Positions 38,443-45,708 of a stretch of DNA of 64,000 bases are shown here, one piece after another; within the stretch, counting starts at the first letter, position 1, and each line of letters opens with the position of its first letter. The stretch is from Tenacibaculum sp. 1_MG-2023 (GTDB taxonomy: Bacteria; Bacteroidota; Bacteroidia; Flavobacteriales; Flavobacteriaceae). Location of the stretch: positions 248,001-312,000 of the forward strand of contig NZ_JAUORH010000001.1 in NCBI RefSeq assembly GCF_030547425.1, in the 5' to 3' direction. A program made the translations under genes and the position numbers. The notes beneath the pieces were generated by a model that had not been told where the DNA came from, did no database searches, and saw nothing but the letters and a program-made list of their open reading frames with translations.

Positions 38443-39747
38443 ATGACCAATAATTTAGTAGAAGAATTACAATGGCGTGGAATGATTCACGACATTATGC
38501 CAGGAACCGAAGAACAACTTCAAAAGGAAATGACATCGGTTTATATTGGTTTTGATCCAACTGCAGATTCGTTACACATTGGTAGTTTAGTTCCAATTAT
38601 TTTACTAGTTCATATTGAAAAAGCAGGGCATCAACCAGTGGCTTTAGTAGGAGGTGCTACTGGTATGATTGGTGATCCGACAGGGAAGTCAGACGAACGT
38701 AATTTATTAAATGAAGAAGCGTTAGCTAAAAATGTTGCAGGTTTAAAAAGGACGCTAGGTCGCTTTTTAGATTTTGATAATGGAACTAAAAATGCTCCTT
38801 TATTGGTAAACAATTACGATTGGATGAAAGACTTTTCTTTTATCGAGTTTGTAAGAGATGTTGGTAAGAGAATTACTGTAAACTACATGATGGCAAAAGA
38901 TTCTGTAAAAAAACGTATTACAGGAGAAGCAGGTAACGGAATGAGCTTTACAGAGTTTACGTATCAATTAATTCAAGGGTATGATTTCTATCACCTATAT
39001 AAAACCTTAAACTGTAAATTGCAAATGGGAGGTTCTGACCAATGGGGAAACATTACCACAGGTACAGAGTTAGTTCGTAGAATGACACCAGGTGAAGATG
39101 CAAAAGCATTTGCCGCTACTTGTCCGTTAATTACAAAAGCTGACGGTTCTAAATTTGGAAAGTCTGAAGGAGGAAATGTTTGGTTAGATGCAGATAAAAC
39201 ATCAGTTTACAAGTTTTACCAATTTTGGTTAAATACTTCGGATGAAGATGCTGAAAAGTATATTAAAATATTTACGTTTTTAGATAAAGAAACTATTGAT
39301 GCTTTAATTGCTGAACATAAAGAAGCACCACACCAAAGAGCATTACAAAAGAAGTTAGCTGAAGAAGTAACAATTTTCGTGCATTCTAAAGAAGAGTTAG
39401 ATAAAGCGATTGCTGCTTCAAATATTTTATTTGGAAAGTCAACAGCTGAAGATTTAAAGAATTTAGATGAGCAAACATTTTTAGATGTGTTTGATGGAGT
39501 ACCACAAGCTGAGGTAACGTCTGAAGATATAGCTGAAGGATTAGATATGATTGCAGCTTTAGCCGCTAAAACAGGGTTCTTAAAATCAAACGGAGATGCG
39601 CGAAGAGCTTTAAAAGAGAATTCAATATCAGTAAATAAAGAAAAGGTAAATGAAGACTTTGTTATCACTTCAAAAGATTTAATTGCCAATAAGTATGTTT
39701 TATTACAAAGAGGAAAGAAAAATTACTTTTTGTTAAAGGTAGTATAA
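38443..39747 (+). CDS. tyrS: Tyrosyl-tRNA synthetase
   Basis: 434 aa. Class I synthetase charging tRNA-Tyr. HIGH-type motif 'HIGS' at 45-48 after '[11 protein letters not shown]'; tyrosine pocket 'QGYDFYHL' and '[11 protein letters not shown]'; KMSKS-type loop 'KFGKS' at 237-241. The C-terminal S4-like RNA-binding domain occupies about 365-434 ('[19 protein letters not shown]'). Bacterial TyrRS full length; own promoter and strong terminator. Confidence 0.96.
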   Translation: MTNNLVEELQWRGMIHDIMPGTEEQLQKEMTSVYIGFDPTADSLHIGSLVPIILLVHIEKAGHQPVALVGGATGMIGDPTGKSDERNLLNEEALAKNVAGLKRTLGRFLDFDNGTKNAPLLVNNYDWMKDFSFIEFVRDVGKRITVNYMMAKDSVKKRITGEAGNGMSFTEFTYQLIQGYDFYHLYKTLNCKLQMGGSDQWGNITTGTELVRRMTPGEDAKAFAATCPLITKADGSKFGKSEGGNVWLDADKTSVYKFYQFWLNTSDEDAEKYIKIFTFLDKETIDALIAEHKEAPHQRALQKKLAEEVTIFVHSKEELDKAIAASNILFGKSTAEDLKNLDEQTFLDVFDGVPQAEVTSEDIAEGLDMIAALAAKTGFLKSNGDARRALKENSISVNKEKVNEDFVITSKDLIANKYVLLQRGKKNYFLLKVV

Positions 39748-39770
39748 AGAAAATTGTAGACAAAAACTAA

Positions 39771-39812
39771 GAAAGCCCTTAAAAGAAATTTCTTTTAAGG
39801 GCTTTCTGTTTG
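39771..39812 (+). terminator. Terminator of tyrS
   Basis: A 16-bp perfect stem (GAAAGCCCTTAAAAGA and complement) with an AATT loop, about 25 bases after the tyrS stop. Confidence 0.9.
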
Positions 39813-39851
39813 TAATATATAAACAAACAAAGGGGGTGGGGTAAATCGTTA

Positions 39852-40049
39852 TTATGAAACTGCTTTTAAATCAAATGTTAAAGGACATCTTTTACAATTA
39901 ACACCTTTCTTTTGATATTTATTACAGCATTTACTTTTAGGTTTAATACAGTTACTTGTACACGAGGAACTACAAAGAGTAGTTCTTTCTAATGTCTTAA
40001 CGGAAGTTTCAGAGGTAACTTTCTTGGTTTCAGTATAAAAAACAATCAT
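39852..40049 (-). CDS. Small Cys-rich protein, possible metal binder
   Basis: 65 aa with seven cysteines (26, 30, 34, 41, 42, 52, 55), many in 'CSSSCTSNC' and 'CCNKY....NCKRCP'. An exact TAnnTTTG promoter box (40071-40078, minus) just upstream of the ATG supports it as a real gene. No signal peptide. The tail 'CCxKYxKKGxxCKxCP' resembles short Cys-rich proteins I associate with Bacteroidota; the function is unknown. Divergent from the CNGKC protein and the copper-linked cluster, so metal buffering is a reasonable guess. Confidence 0.6.
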   Translation of the reverse strand: MIVFYTETKKVTSETSVKTLERTTLCSSSCTSNCIKPKSKCCNKYQKKGVNCKRCPLTFDLKAVS

Positions 40050-40070
40050 TATTCTTCAGTAAAATCTGTG

Positions 40071-40078
40071 CAAATATA
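40071..40078 (-). promoter_or_regulatory. -7 box of the Cys-rich gene
   Basis: TATATTTG on the minus strand, exact TAnnTTTG match, 22 bases upstream of the ATG. Confidence 0.6.
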
Positions 40079-40154
40079 AGTTTTTTATTTAGAATAAATT
40101 AAAATAAAGAAAAAAACGTGAAATGTTATTGTTGTTTATCAGTAGAGATAGTAG

Positions 40155-40162
40155 TATCTTTG
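40155..40162 (+). promoter_or_regulatory. -7 box of the CNGKC-protein gene
   Basis: TATCTTTG, exact TAnnTTTG match, 22 bases before the TTG start at 40184. About 75 bases from the divergent box, so one regulator could act on both. Confidence 0.6.
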
Positions 40163-40183
40163 CTCTAGTAAAAAGCCCTCTTT

Positions 40184-40552
40184 TTGTTACAAAAACTAAG
40201 CATATACTTTTTTGTTGCACTGTACATGATAGCCATGTTGCGCCCAATAGCTCCTTTTGTTGAGTATGCAATAAATTATGATTATATATCAAAGGTTTTA
40301 TGTATTAATAAAGATAAACCAGAGTTAAATTGTAACGGTAAGTGTCAGTTAATGATGGAGCTTGAAAAACAACAAGACGACGACTTTAAATCACTACGAA
40401 TTTCAATGGAAGAATACCCTATTGGGTTTGTTTCTATCCTTAATATAGATTTAGAAGAAAAACAGCTTATAAAAGAGAAAGGAACATTTTTTTATAAGAA
40501 AAACTACCATTACTTATTCAACAAAGAAGTATTTCATCCTCCTATTGCTTAA
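40184..40552 (+). CDS. Membrane-anchored CNGKC-motif protein
   Basis: 122 aa. TTG start at 40184, supported by the promoter box 22 bases upstream. One N-terminal helix (about 5-20), then a soluble part with C40, C50 and C54 ('CINKDKPELNCNGKCQL'), a pattern suited to binding a soft metal. The rest is charged. I do not know a named family. First gene before the MbnP/MbnH-like cluster on the same strand, with a 160-base gap. Confidence 0.65.
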   Translation: MLQKLSIYFFVALYMIAMLRPIAPFVEYAINYDYISKVLCINKDKPELNCNGKCQLMMELEKQQDDDFKSLRISMEEYPIGFVSILNIDLEEKQLIKEKGTFFYKKNYHYLFNKEVFHPPIA

Positions 40553-40713
40553 TTTTTACATATAAAAAAAACTACTAATTGGTTACAAATAACGTAATCA
40601 AAAGAGTAGGCTATTGTAAAATAATAACAAAACTTAAATACAATTTACAGACAAAGATTTTTAATGATGCTCAGCATTGTTAAAGAAGTACTGTAGTATA
40701 TAAAATTTAAAAG

Positions 40714-41502
40714 ATGAAAAAAATATTAGCTATCATAGCTTTTGCTATGGTGTTCACTTCATGTAGTGACGATGAAATAATTAATGATAAATTAGAAGGA
40801 AAAAACGAAGTAGTAATAGAGTTTGATAACGGTTTTGCAGAAGACAAACTTTTACTAGGCACTTCAACATACACTAACGGAAATGGAGAAGTATTAACTG
40901 TAAATTCTTTCGATTATATCGTAAGTAATTTTGTACTTGTAACAGAAGAAGGAGAGGAATTTGTATACCCTAAAAATGAAAGTTACTTTATAATTAGTGA
41001 AGGAGGAGGAGATAAGCCTAAGAAAATTCAAATATCACTTAAAGACGTACCAGCAGGAAAGTATACAAAAGTTAAATTCGGAATTGGTGTAGACCAAGAA
41101 CGATTTATAGAAGGACAAGCAGTACAACAAGACTTTTGGACTTTAGCTGAAAGTTATAACCTAACTTGGAGCTGGCAAGCAGGATATAAGTTTGTGGTTT
41201 TAGAAGGAAACTATAAAGAAGATACAACTGAAAATCCTTTTATGTTACATATTGCAAGTAGAGGAACGACAGTAGATTTATACAAAGAAGTAGAGTTACC
41301 TATGGATGTAGCTATTGTTAGTAAAGAACAATCACCACAGTTGCATATTAAAGTAGATGCTAATACAATGTTAGATGGTAAATCTAAAATTAAACTTTCA
41401 GAAGGTGCAACTATTATGGGAGGAGATAAAGCGTCATTAATAGCAGAGAACTATACTGAGATGTTCATGGTTCACCATGTACATCACACAAATCATCATT
41501 AA
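40714..41502 (+). CDS. MbnP-family copper-binding lipoprotein
   Basis: 262 aa. Lipobox 'VFTSC' (C17). The body matches the MbnP family (first named from methanobactin loci): 'NSFDYIVSNFVLV', 'GIGVDQ' and the hallmark 'LTWSWQAGYKFVVLEG' with W152/W154. In the known pair, the di-heme enzyme MbnH oxidises a Trp of MbnP to kynurenine, which helps bind Cu(I). An added C-terminal His-rich tail (H254, 255, 257, 258, 261, 262) suggests a further metal site. The peroxidase-like partner follows after a hairpin. Confidence 0.85.
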   Translation: MKKILAIIAFAMVFTSCSDDEIINDKLEGKNEVVIEFDNGFAEDKLLLGTSTYTNGNGEVLTVNSFDYIVSNFVLVTEEGEEFVYPKNESYFIISEGGGDKPKKIQISLKDVPAGKYTKVKFGIGVDQERFIEGQAVQQDFWTLAESYNLTWSWQAGYKFVVLEGNYKEDTTENPFMLHIASRGTTVDLYKEVELPMDVAIVSKEQSPQLHIKVDANTMLDGKSKIKLSEGATIMGGDKASLIAENYTEMFMVHHVHHTNHH

Positions 41503-41512
41503 TAATAAATAC

Positions 41513-41553
41513 ACTTAAAGAATAGGGTGAAAGCTCTATTCTTTAAGTTTTTT
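41513..41553 (+). terminator. Hairpin between the MbnP-like and MbnH-like genes
   Basis: ACTTAAAGAATAG and CTATTCTTTAAGT, a 13-bp perfect stem with a 10-base loop followed by a T run. It sits between two functionally linked genes, so it may end most transcripts after the MbnP-like gene or fix the ratio of the two products. Confidence 0.8.
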
Positions 41554-41601
41554 AAGTGTAATAGGCTAATTGTTTTCAATTAGCTACTAATACTGTATGT
41601 A

Positions 41602-42633
41602 ATGAAAAAATTAATGATTGCATTGTTAGTGTGTTCTTTTTTTAGTTGTAAACAGGAAGATGTGTACACTAATGTAGAACTAGCTTTTGAACAACCAAGC
41701 AATTTTCCCGAGCCTCATTATAATTTAAGCTCAAATCCAATCACAGAAAAAGGCTTTGAATTAGGAAAGAAACTTTTTTATGAAGGAAAACTATCATCAG
41801 ACGGAGTAGTTTCTTGTGCTTTTTGCCATCAGCAAAAGTTTGCATTTACGCATCACGGACATCAATTAAGTCACGGAGTTGAAGATAGAGAAGGAACTAG
41901 AAATACGCCTCCAGTTCAAAATATGGCTTTCCAAAAGCAGTTTTCATGGGATGGAGCAGCTTTTCACTTAGATATATTTCCAATAATACCAATTACCAAT
42001 CCTGTTGAAATGGACGAAACCGTAACTAATATTTTGGAAAAACTACGACAAGACGCAGCTTACCTAAAATTGTTTAGTCAAGCTTTTGAAGACGGAGAAA
42101 TCAATGCTGACAATACGTTTAAGGCGATGTCTCAATTTATGTTAATGATGGTTTCAGCTAATTCAAAGTACGATAAATATGTTCGAGTGGAAAAAGGAGG
42201 AGAGTTTTCTGAGCAAGAAAAAAAGGGACTAGCTCTTTTTAAATCAAAATGTGCTTCTTGTCATACATCCGACTTGTTTACAGATGATGCTTTTAGAAAT
42301 AATGGTTTACCAATAAACGCAGAAATTAACGATTTAGGAAGAATGACGGTTACCTTATTAGAAGAAGACAAATACAAGTTTAAAGTACCCAGCCTAAGAA
42401 ATATTGAACTTACTGCTCCGTATATGCACGACGGTCGATTTGGGTCTTTAAAATCAGTATTGAATTTTTATGCAACAGGAGTTCAAGAAACTCAAAATCT
42501 AGATCCAATTCTTAAAAATGAGAATGGAAAAACTGGAATACCATTAAACGAACAAGAAAAAGAAGACATTATAGCCTTTTTAAAAACATTAACAGATGAA
42601 GAATTTATCACAGATAAAAGATTTGCTGAATAA
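41602..42633 (+). CDS. MbnH / di-heme cytochrome c peroxidase-like lipoprotein
   Basis: 343 aa. Lipobox 'FFSC' (C16). Two heme c sites: C72-x2-C75-H76 and C217-x2-C220-H221, in the usual bacterial di-heme peroxidase arrangement with 'RNTPPVQNMAF' and 'VPSLRNIELTAPYMHDGRF'. Next to an MbnP-like gene it is best read as MbnH-like, modifying MbnP, rather than as a stand-alone hydrogen peroxide scavenger. Periplasmic, lipid-anchored. The next gene begins inside its last 38 bases. Confidence 0.88.
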   Translation: MKKLMIALLVCSFFSCKQEDVYTNVELAFEQPSNFPEPHYNLSSNPITEKGFELGKKLFYEGKLSSDGVVSCAFCHQQKFAFTHHGHQLSHGVEDREGTRNTPPVQNMAFQKQFSWDGAAFHLDIFPIIPITNPVEMDETVTNILEKLRQDAAYLKLFSQAFEDGEINADNTFKAMSQFMLMMVSANSKYDKYVRVEKGGEFSEQEKKGLALFKSKCASCHTSDLFTDDAFRNNGLPINAEINDLGRMTVTLLEEDKYKFKVPSLRNIELTAPYMHDGRFGSLKSVLNFYATGVQETQNLDPILKNENGKTGIPLNEQEKEDIIAFLKTLTDEEFITDKRFAE

Positions 42634-43582
42634 AGTACTACTCATATTAGTATTATTAATTTCAGTACAAATACAAGCGGACACGTTTCCTAAGCGATAT
42701 GAGCTATTTTTAGACTGCGATGCTTGTGGCTGTAGTAACAGCGGAGGTAGTTTAGGAATGGGAGGAATTATAGATAATAATTTTGTTGGCGTACGTTATC
42801 TACACCAAAAATACCAATCAAAAGATGGGATTTTTAATAACTCTCCAATTATAAATGAGTATTTTAATACAGTACAAGTTTGGTCTCGAATTCCAATTAT
42901 TAAAGAGTATTTAGAAGCCCAAGTTTTTGTTCCCTTTCATTTTCATTCAAGAGACTATGTTGATAAAACAACAGCTATTGATGGTTTAGGAGATATATCT
43001 TTTTTAATTAATTATACTGTTTTAAATAAAAATACAGGAAATTATAAGGAAGAAAAAGACAAGGTTATATCTTCTAACCATCTATTAAAAATTGGTGGAG
43101 GGTTAAAGTTACCAACAGGGACTTATAACGAAGCAATTAATAACTCAATAAACCCTAGTTTTCAATTAGGAACAGGTAGTACAGATGTAATTACGAATCT
43201 TCAGTATGTATTTAAGAGAAATAATTTCGGAATTACAAATTACCTTAATTATTACATAAAAACTACAAATAAAGAAGAGTATCGATTTGGAAATCAATTT
43301 AATTTCAATAGTACTTTCTTTTATGCTTTTAAAGATAGTAAGCAAAATAGTTTTGTACCTTCAGTAGGAGTTTCAGGAGAATTCTATGAAAGTAATAAAA
43401 TGTTAGGGTTAAAAGTTAAAAATACTGAAGGTCATGCATTGTTTTCTAGCTTAGGAGCCGAGTATAATGCAAAAAAATTAACAGTAGGAGCCTTAGCAAT
43501 GTATCCAATACAGCAAAACTTAGCGCAAGGAACTATAGAAGTAAAATATAGAACATCTATTTACTTGAATTACAATTTTTAA
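42596..43582 (+). CDS. Outer-membrane barrel protein with CxxCxC motif
   Basis: 328 aa. Signal peptide (about 1-28), then 'LFLDCDACGCSNSGG' with C41, C44 and C46 just after the mature N-terminus, followed by an amphipathic barrel ending 'SIYLNYNF' (terminal Phe). The ATG lies 38 bases inside the peroxidase-like gene, so the two are translationally coupled. Family unnamed to me; transporter-like annotation is plausible. The Cys motif at the periplasmic or surface end suggests a metal site serving the MbnP/MbnH pair. Confidence 0.75.
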   Translation: MKNLSQIKDLLNKVLLILVLLISVQIQADTFPKRYELFLDCDACGCSNSGGSLGMGGIIDNNFVGVRYLHQKYQSKDGIFNNSPIINEYFNTVQVWSRIPIIKEYLEAQVFVPFHFHSRDYVDKTTAIDGLGDISFLINYTVLNKNTGNYKEEKDKVISSNHLLKIGGGLKLPTGTYNEAINNSINPSFQLGTGSTDVITNLQYVFKRNNFGITNYLNYYIKTTNKEEYRFGNQFNFNSTFFYAFKDSKQNSFVPSVGVSGEFYESNKMLGLKVKNTEGHALFSSLGAEYNAKKLTVGALAMYPIQQNLAQGTIEVKYRTSIYLNYNF

Positions 43583-43659
43583 AAAAATTATTCTCTGTTT
43601 GTTTAGAATCAAAAAATAGGATTGTTTAAAAAAAAGAGCGGATTTTACGTAAGGATTCT

Positions 43660-43667
43660 TAAATTTG
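43660..43667 (+). promoter_or_regulatory. -7 box of the DUF2911 gene
   Basis: TAAATTTG, exact TAnnTTTG match, 37 bases before the ATG at 43704. It overlaps the farthest upstream possible start (43665) and so excludes it. Confidence 0.6.
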
Positions 43668-43703
43668 GTGACAAACCCTCAGTTAACAATTAAAAATAAG
43701 AAC

Positions 43704-44246
43704 ATGAAAAAATCAATTTTATCAATTATCGTATTCGCTGTAGCCTTAGTGTTTTCAAACGAAGTAACAGCTCAAAAATTCGCGAATTTAGATAAAAGTC
43801 CAATGGATGCAGCTGCTTTTCCTAGTAGTTATAGAATTTCAGATAAAAAAGTAAAAGTTGTTTATAGTCGTCCACAATTAAAAGGAAGATCGTTAGCAAA
43901 ACTAGCTCCTATGGGAAAAGTATGGAGAACAGGAGCTAATGAAGCAGCTGAAATTACATTTTATAAAGAAATAACCTTTGGTGGTAAAAAAGTAAAAGCA
44001 GGAACTTATACCTTATTTACAATTCCAGGAGAAAAAGAATGGACTCTTATTTTAAACACAGCCAAAAATGTTTGGGGATCTTACTTTTATAATGAAAGTG
44101 AAGATGTAGCTAGAATAACTGCTCCTACTTCCAAATCAGATGAAACAATAGAGGCTTTCTCTATTGCTTTTGATGGTGAAGATGAAGCATTCAATATGTA
44201 TATTGGGTGGGATAATGTTATTGTTACCGTACCTATAAAAGAGTAA
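43704..44246 (+). CDS. DUF2911 family secreted protein
   Basis: 180 aa from ATG 43704. Signal peptide (about 1-23, ending 'VTAQ'). 'KVVYSRPQLKGRSL', 'GKVWRTGANEAAEITF', 'GTYTLFTIPGEKEWTLILN' and 'WGSYFYNESEDVAR' are the DUF2911 signature. Small periplasmic beta-rich protein of unknown function, common in Bacteroidota. Single-gene unit with its own promoter and terminator. Confidence 0.88.
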   Translation: MKKSILSIIVFAVALVFSNEVTAQKFANLDKSPMDAAAFPSSYRISDKKVKVVYSRPQLKGRSLAKLAPMGKVWRTGANEAAEITFYKEITFGGKKVKAGTYTLFTIPGEKEWTLILNTAKNVWGSYFYNESEDVARITAPTSKSDETIEAFSIAFDGEDEAFNMYIGWDNVIVTVPIKE

Positions 44247-44270
44247 GTAAAAGAATATTTAAAATTAAAT

Positions 44271-44300
44271 AAAAGCATAACCAATTTGGTTATGCTTTTT
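44271..44300. terminator. Bidirectional terminator
   Basis: AAAAGCATAACCA and TGGTTATGCTTTT with a 4-base loop, between the DUF2911 gene (+) and the convergent methyltransferase-like gene (-). Confidence 0.9.
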
Positions 44301-44312
44301 GCTTTTTAAGTA

Positions 44313-45311
44313 TTATTCTTCTAACCTGTATTTTAATTCAATATTAGAATCCATCAGATAAGTAAATACAATAGAACCAAAATTAATAGGATGCTCTATA
44401 TGCATTTCAAGAGCTAATGTTAATGAAGATTCGTTTCTTGTTAACCAAATATGGTCATAAACATGTACCAATGTATCTAATATTAAGTAATTGTATTCTT
44501 TAATATTAATTGAGTTAACAGCTACTTTTTTATCAGGAAGTTGGTTAGGAATAGTCTTATTTTGGTTTAATAAGATAGCTTTTCTAACATTTAAAACAGT
44601 ATCAATTTCTACAGATGTATGTTTAGCATCAGCAAAAGCATTAGTTGCTAAACTCATTTTTACCAATACGTTTTCTGGAATTACAGTTATATCTTCTGAT
44701 AGTTGAGGTAGTAGATTAAATAAAATAGGAACATAACACTCTCTGTATAACAAAGCATCCAATGTTTCACTAAAGAGTATATGAAACTTTTCAGGTTCAG
44801 GGACTTTGAAAGTAACAGCGTCTGCAGTATAATAGTTCGTTACATAATTGGTAAGCTCTAATTTTTGAATAAGGGTTTTGGCATATTCTAGAGATTTATC
44901 ATTAATTTCTAGTAAAGAAAACTGTACTTCTTCAGGACTAAAAAGCGGAGCAATTAGAGTAACAAATGGAGCATACGGTCCACAACCCGCGTAAAAAATA
45001 TGAATTGTTTCATTAGGGTAATTTTGTTGCTTTTCTTCAATCGCTGTCACCATAGCTTTTAAAAACTTCACAGTTCGTTTATAGTCTAACAAACATTGTG
45101 CAGCATGATTTAACCCTAAAGCCTTTCCTTTTGCAGTTGTTACGGCTGCTAGGTGCTCCATGTTCTGGTCAAATCCAGTAAGTTGAATTAGTTCACGGAA
45201 ATAAGAATGTATTTCGTTAATTAAGCTTTCAGTCTCAGGCTGTTCAAGAGAATCTTTAAGTAAAGCCGATACTTTTTCTTTGATATTGAAAGCAGTTACA
45301 TTTTCACTCAT
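44313..45311 (-). CDS. SAM-dependent methyltransferase-like protein
   Basis: 332 aa. An N-terminal helical part (about 1-105) precedes a Rossmann-like region with motif I-like 'IHIFYAGCGPYAPFVTL' and an acidic motif II 'FSLLEINDKSLEYAKTLI', then 'YYTADAVTF' and 'FHILFSETLDALLYRE'. This layout resembles class I methyltransferases, including protein-arginine types, but I cannot name a substrate. The C-terminal third is beta-rich. Single-gene unit on the minus strand. Confidence 0.65.
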   Translation of the reverse strand: MSENVTAFNIKEKVSALLKDSLEQPETESLINEIHSYFRELIQLTGFDQNMEHLAAVTTAKGKALGLNHAAQCLLDYKRTVKFLKAMVTAIEEKQQNYPNETIHIFYAGCGPYAPFVTLIAPLFSPEEVQFSLLEINDKSLEYAKTLIQKLELTNYVTNYYTADAVTFKVPEPEKFHILFSETLDALLYRECYVPILFNLLPQLSEDITVIPENVLVKMSLATNAFADAKHTSVEIDTVLNVRKAILLNQNKTIPNQLPDKKVAVNSINIKEYNYLILDTLVHVYDHIWLTRNESSLTLALEMHIEHPINFGSIVFTYLMDSNIELKYRLEE

Positions 45312-45574
45312 AGTTTGGTTAGTTGTTAAGTTCTCTAAATTATAAAATACAAGTAGATTATAGTTAAATCATACTGAGTTTTTTGAAGCTTAAATTAGAT
45401 CGCTTATTCCTTAAAAATAGTCGGTAAAGGTATTTTTTAGCCTCTATAATTGCTTAATTAATATTTTGTAAATGATAACCAAATATTAAACAATCAGAAT
45501 GTAGAGAAACATTAAAAGTAATTTTAACAGATCCGGCATTACGATAATATAAATATCTCTCTTATTTCAATTTT

Positions 45575-45608
45575 AAACCTTGCAAACCTTTTAAGGATTG
45601 TGAGGTTT
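45575..45608 (+). repeat. Long imperfect hairpin upstream of leuS
   Basis: AAACCTTGCAA pairs with TTGTGAGGTTT (11 pairs, two G-U), enclosing a second stem CCTT/AAGG, followed by a T-rich run. Terminator-like, but about 100 bases before leuS and with no + strand gene before it. Could be a leader element, a small-RNA terminator, or an intergenic repeat copy. Confidence 0.5.
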
Positions 45609-45675
45609 TTTGTGTTTATTTAAGTCTATACAAAGTATTAAAAGCACTAAACTTTTTACTTATCAACAATAACTG

Positions 45676-45683
45676 TAAATTTG
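45676..45683 (+). promoter_or_regulatory. -7 box of leuS
   Basis: TAAATTTG, exact TAnnTTTG match, 26 bases before the ATG at 45709. Confidence 0.6.
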
Positions 45684-45708
45684 CATCCTTTAAAACAAGC
45701 GATTACAA

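Larger units (their letters stand above)
45312..45708. other. Intergenic region upstream of leuS
   Basis: About 400 bases between divergent genes. It holds the leuS promoter box (45676-45683) and one long hairpin (45575-45608) that belongs to neither flanking 3' end. No open frame worth calling and no tRNA-like fold was seen. Confidence 0.6.

Noticed and set aside
39216..39689. 157-codon minus-strand frame inside tyrS
   Set aside because: Antisense shadow of tyrS; low-complexity Ser/Ala/Phe translation and no start signal.
41602..42633. Ordinary hydrogen peroxide-scavenging cytochrome c peroxidase
   Set aside because: Not excluded by sequence alone, but the adjacent MbnP-like gene makes an MbnH-type role more likely.
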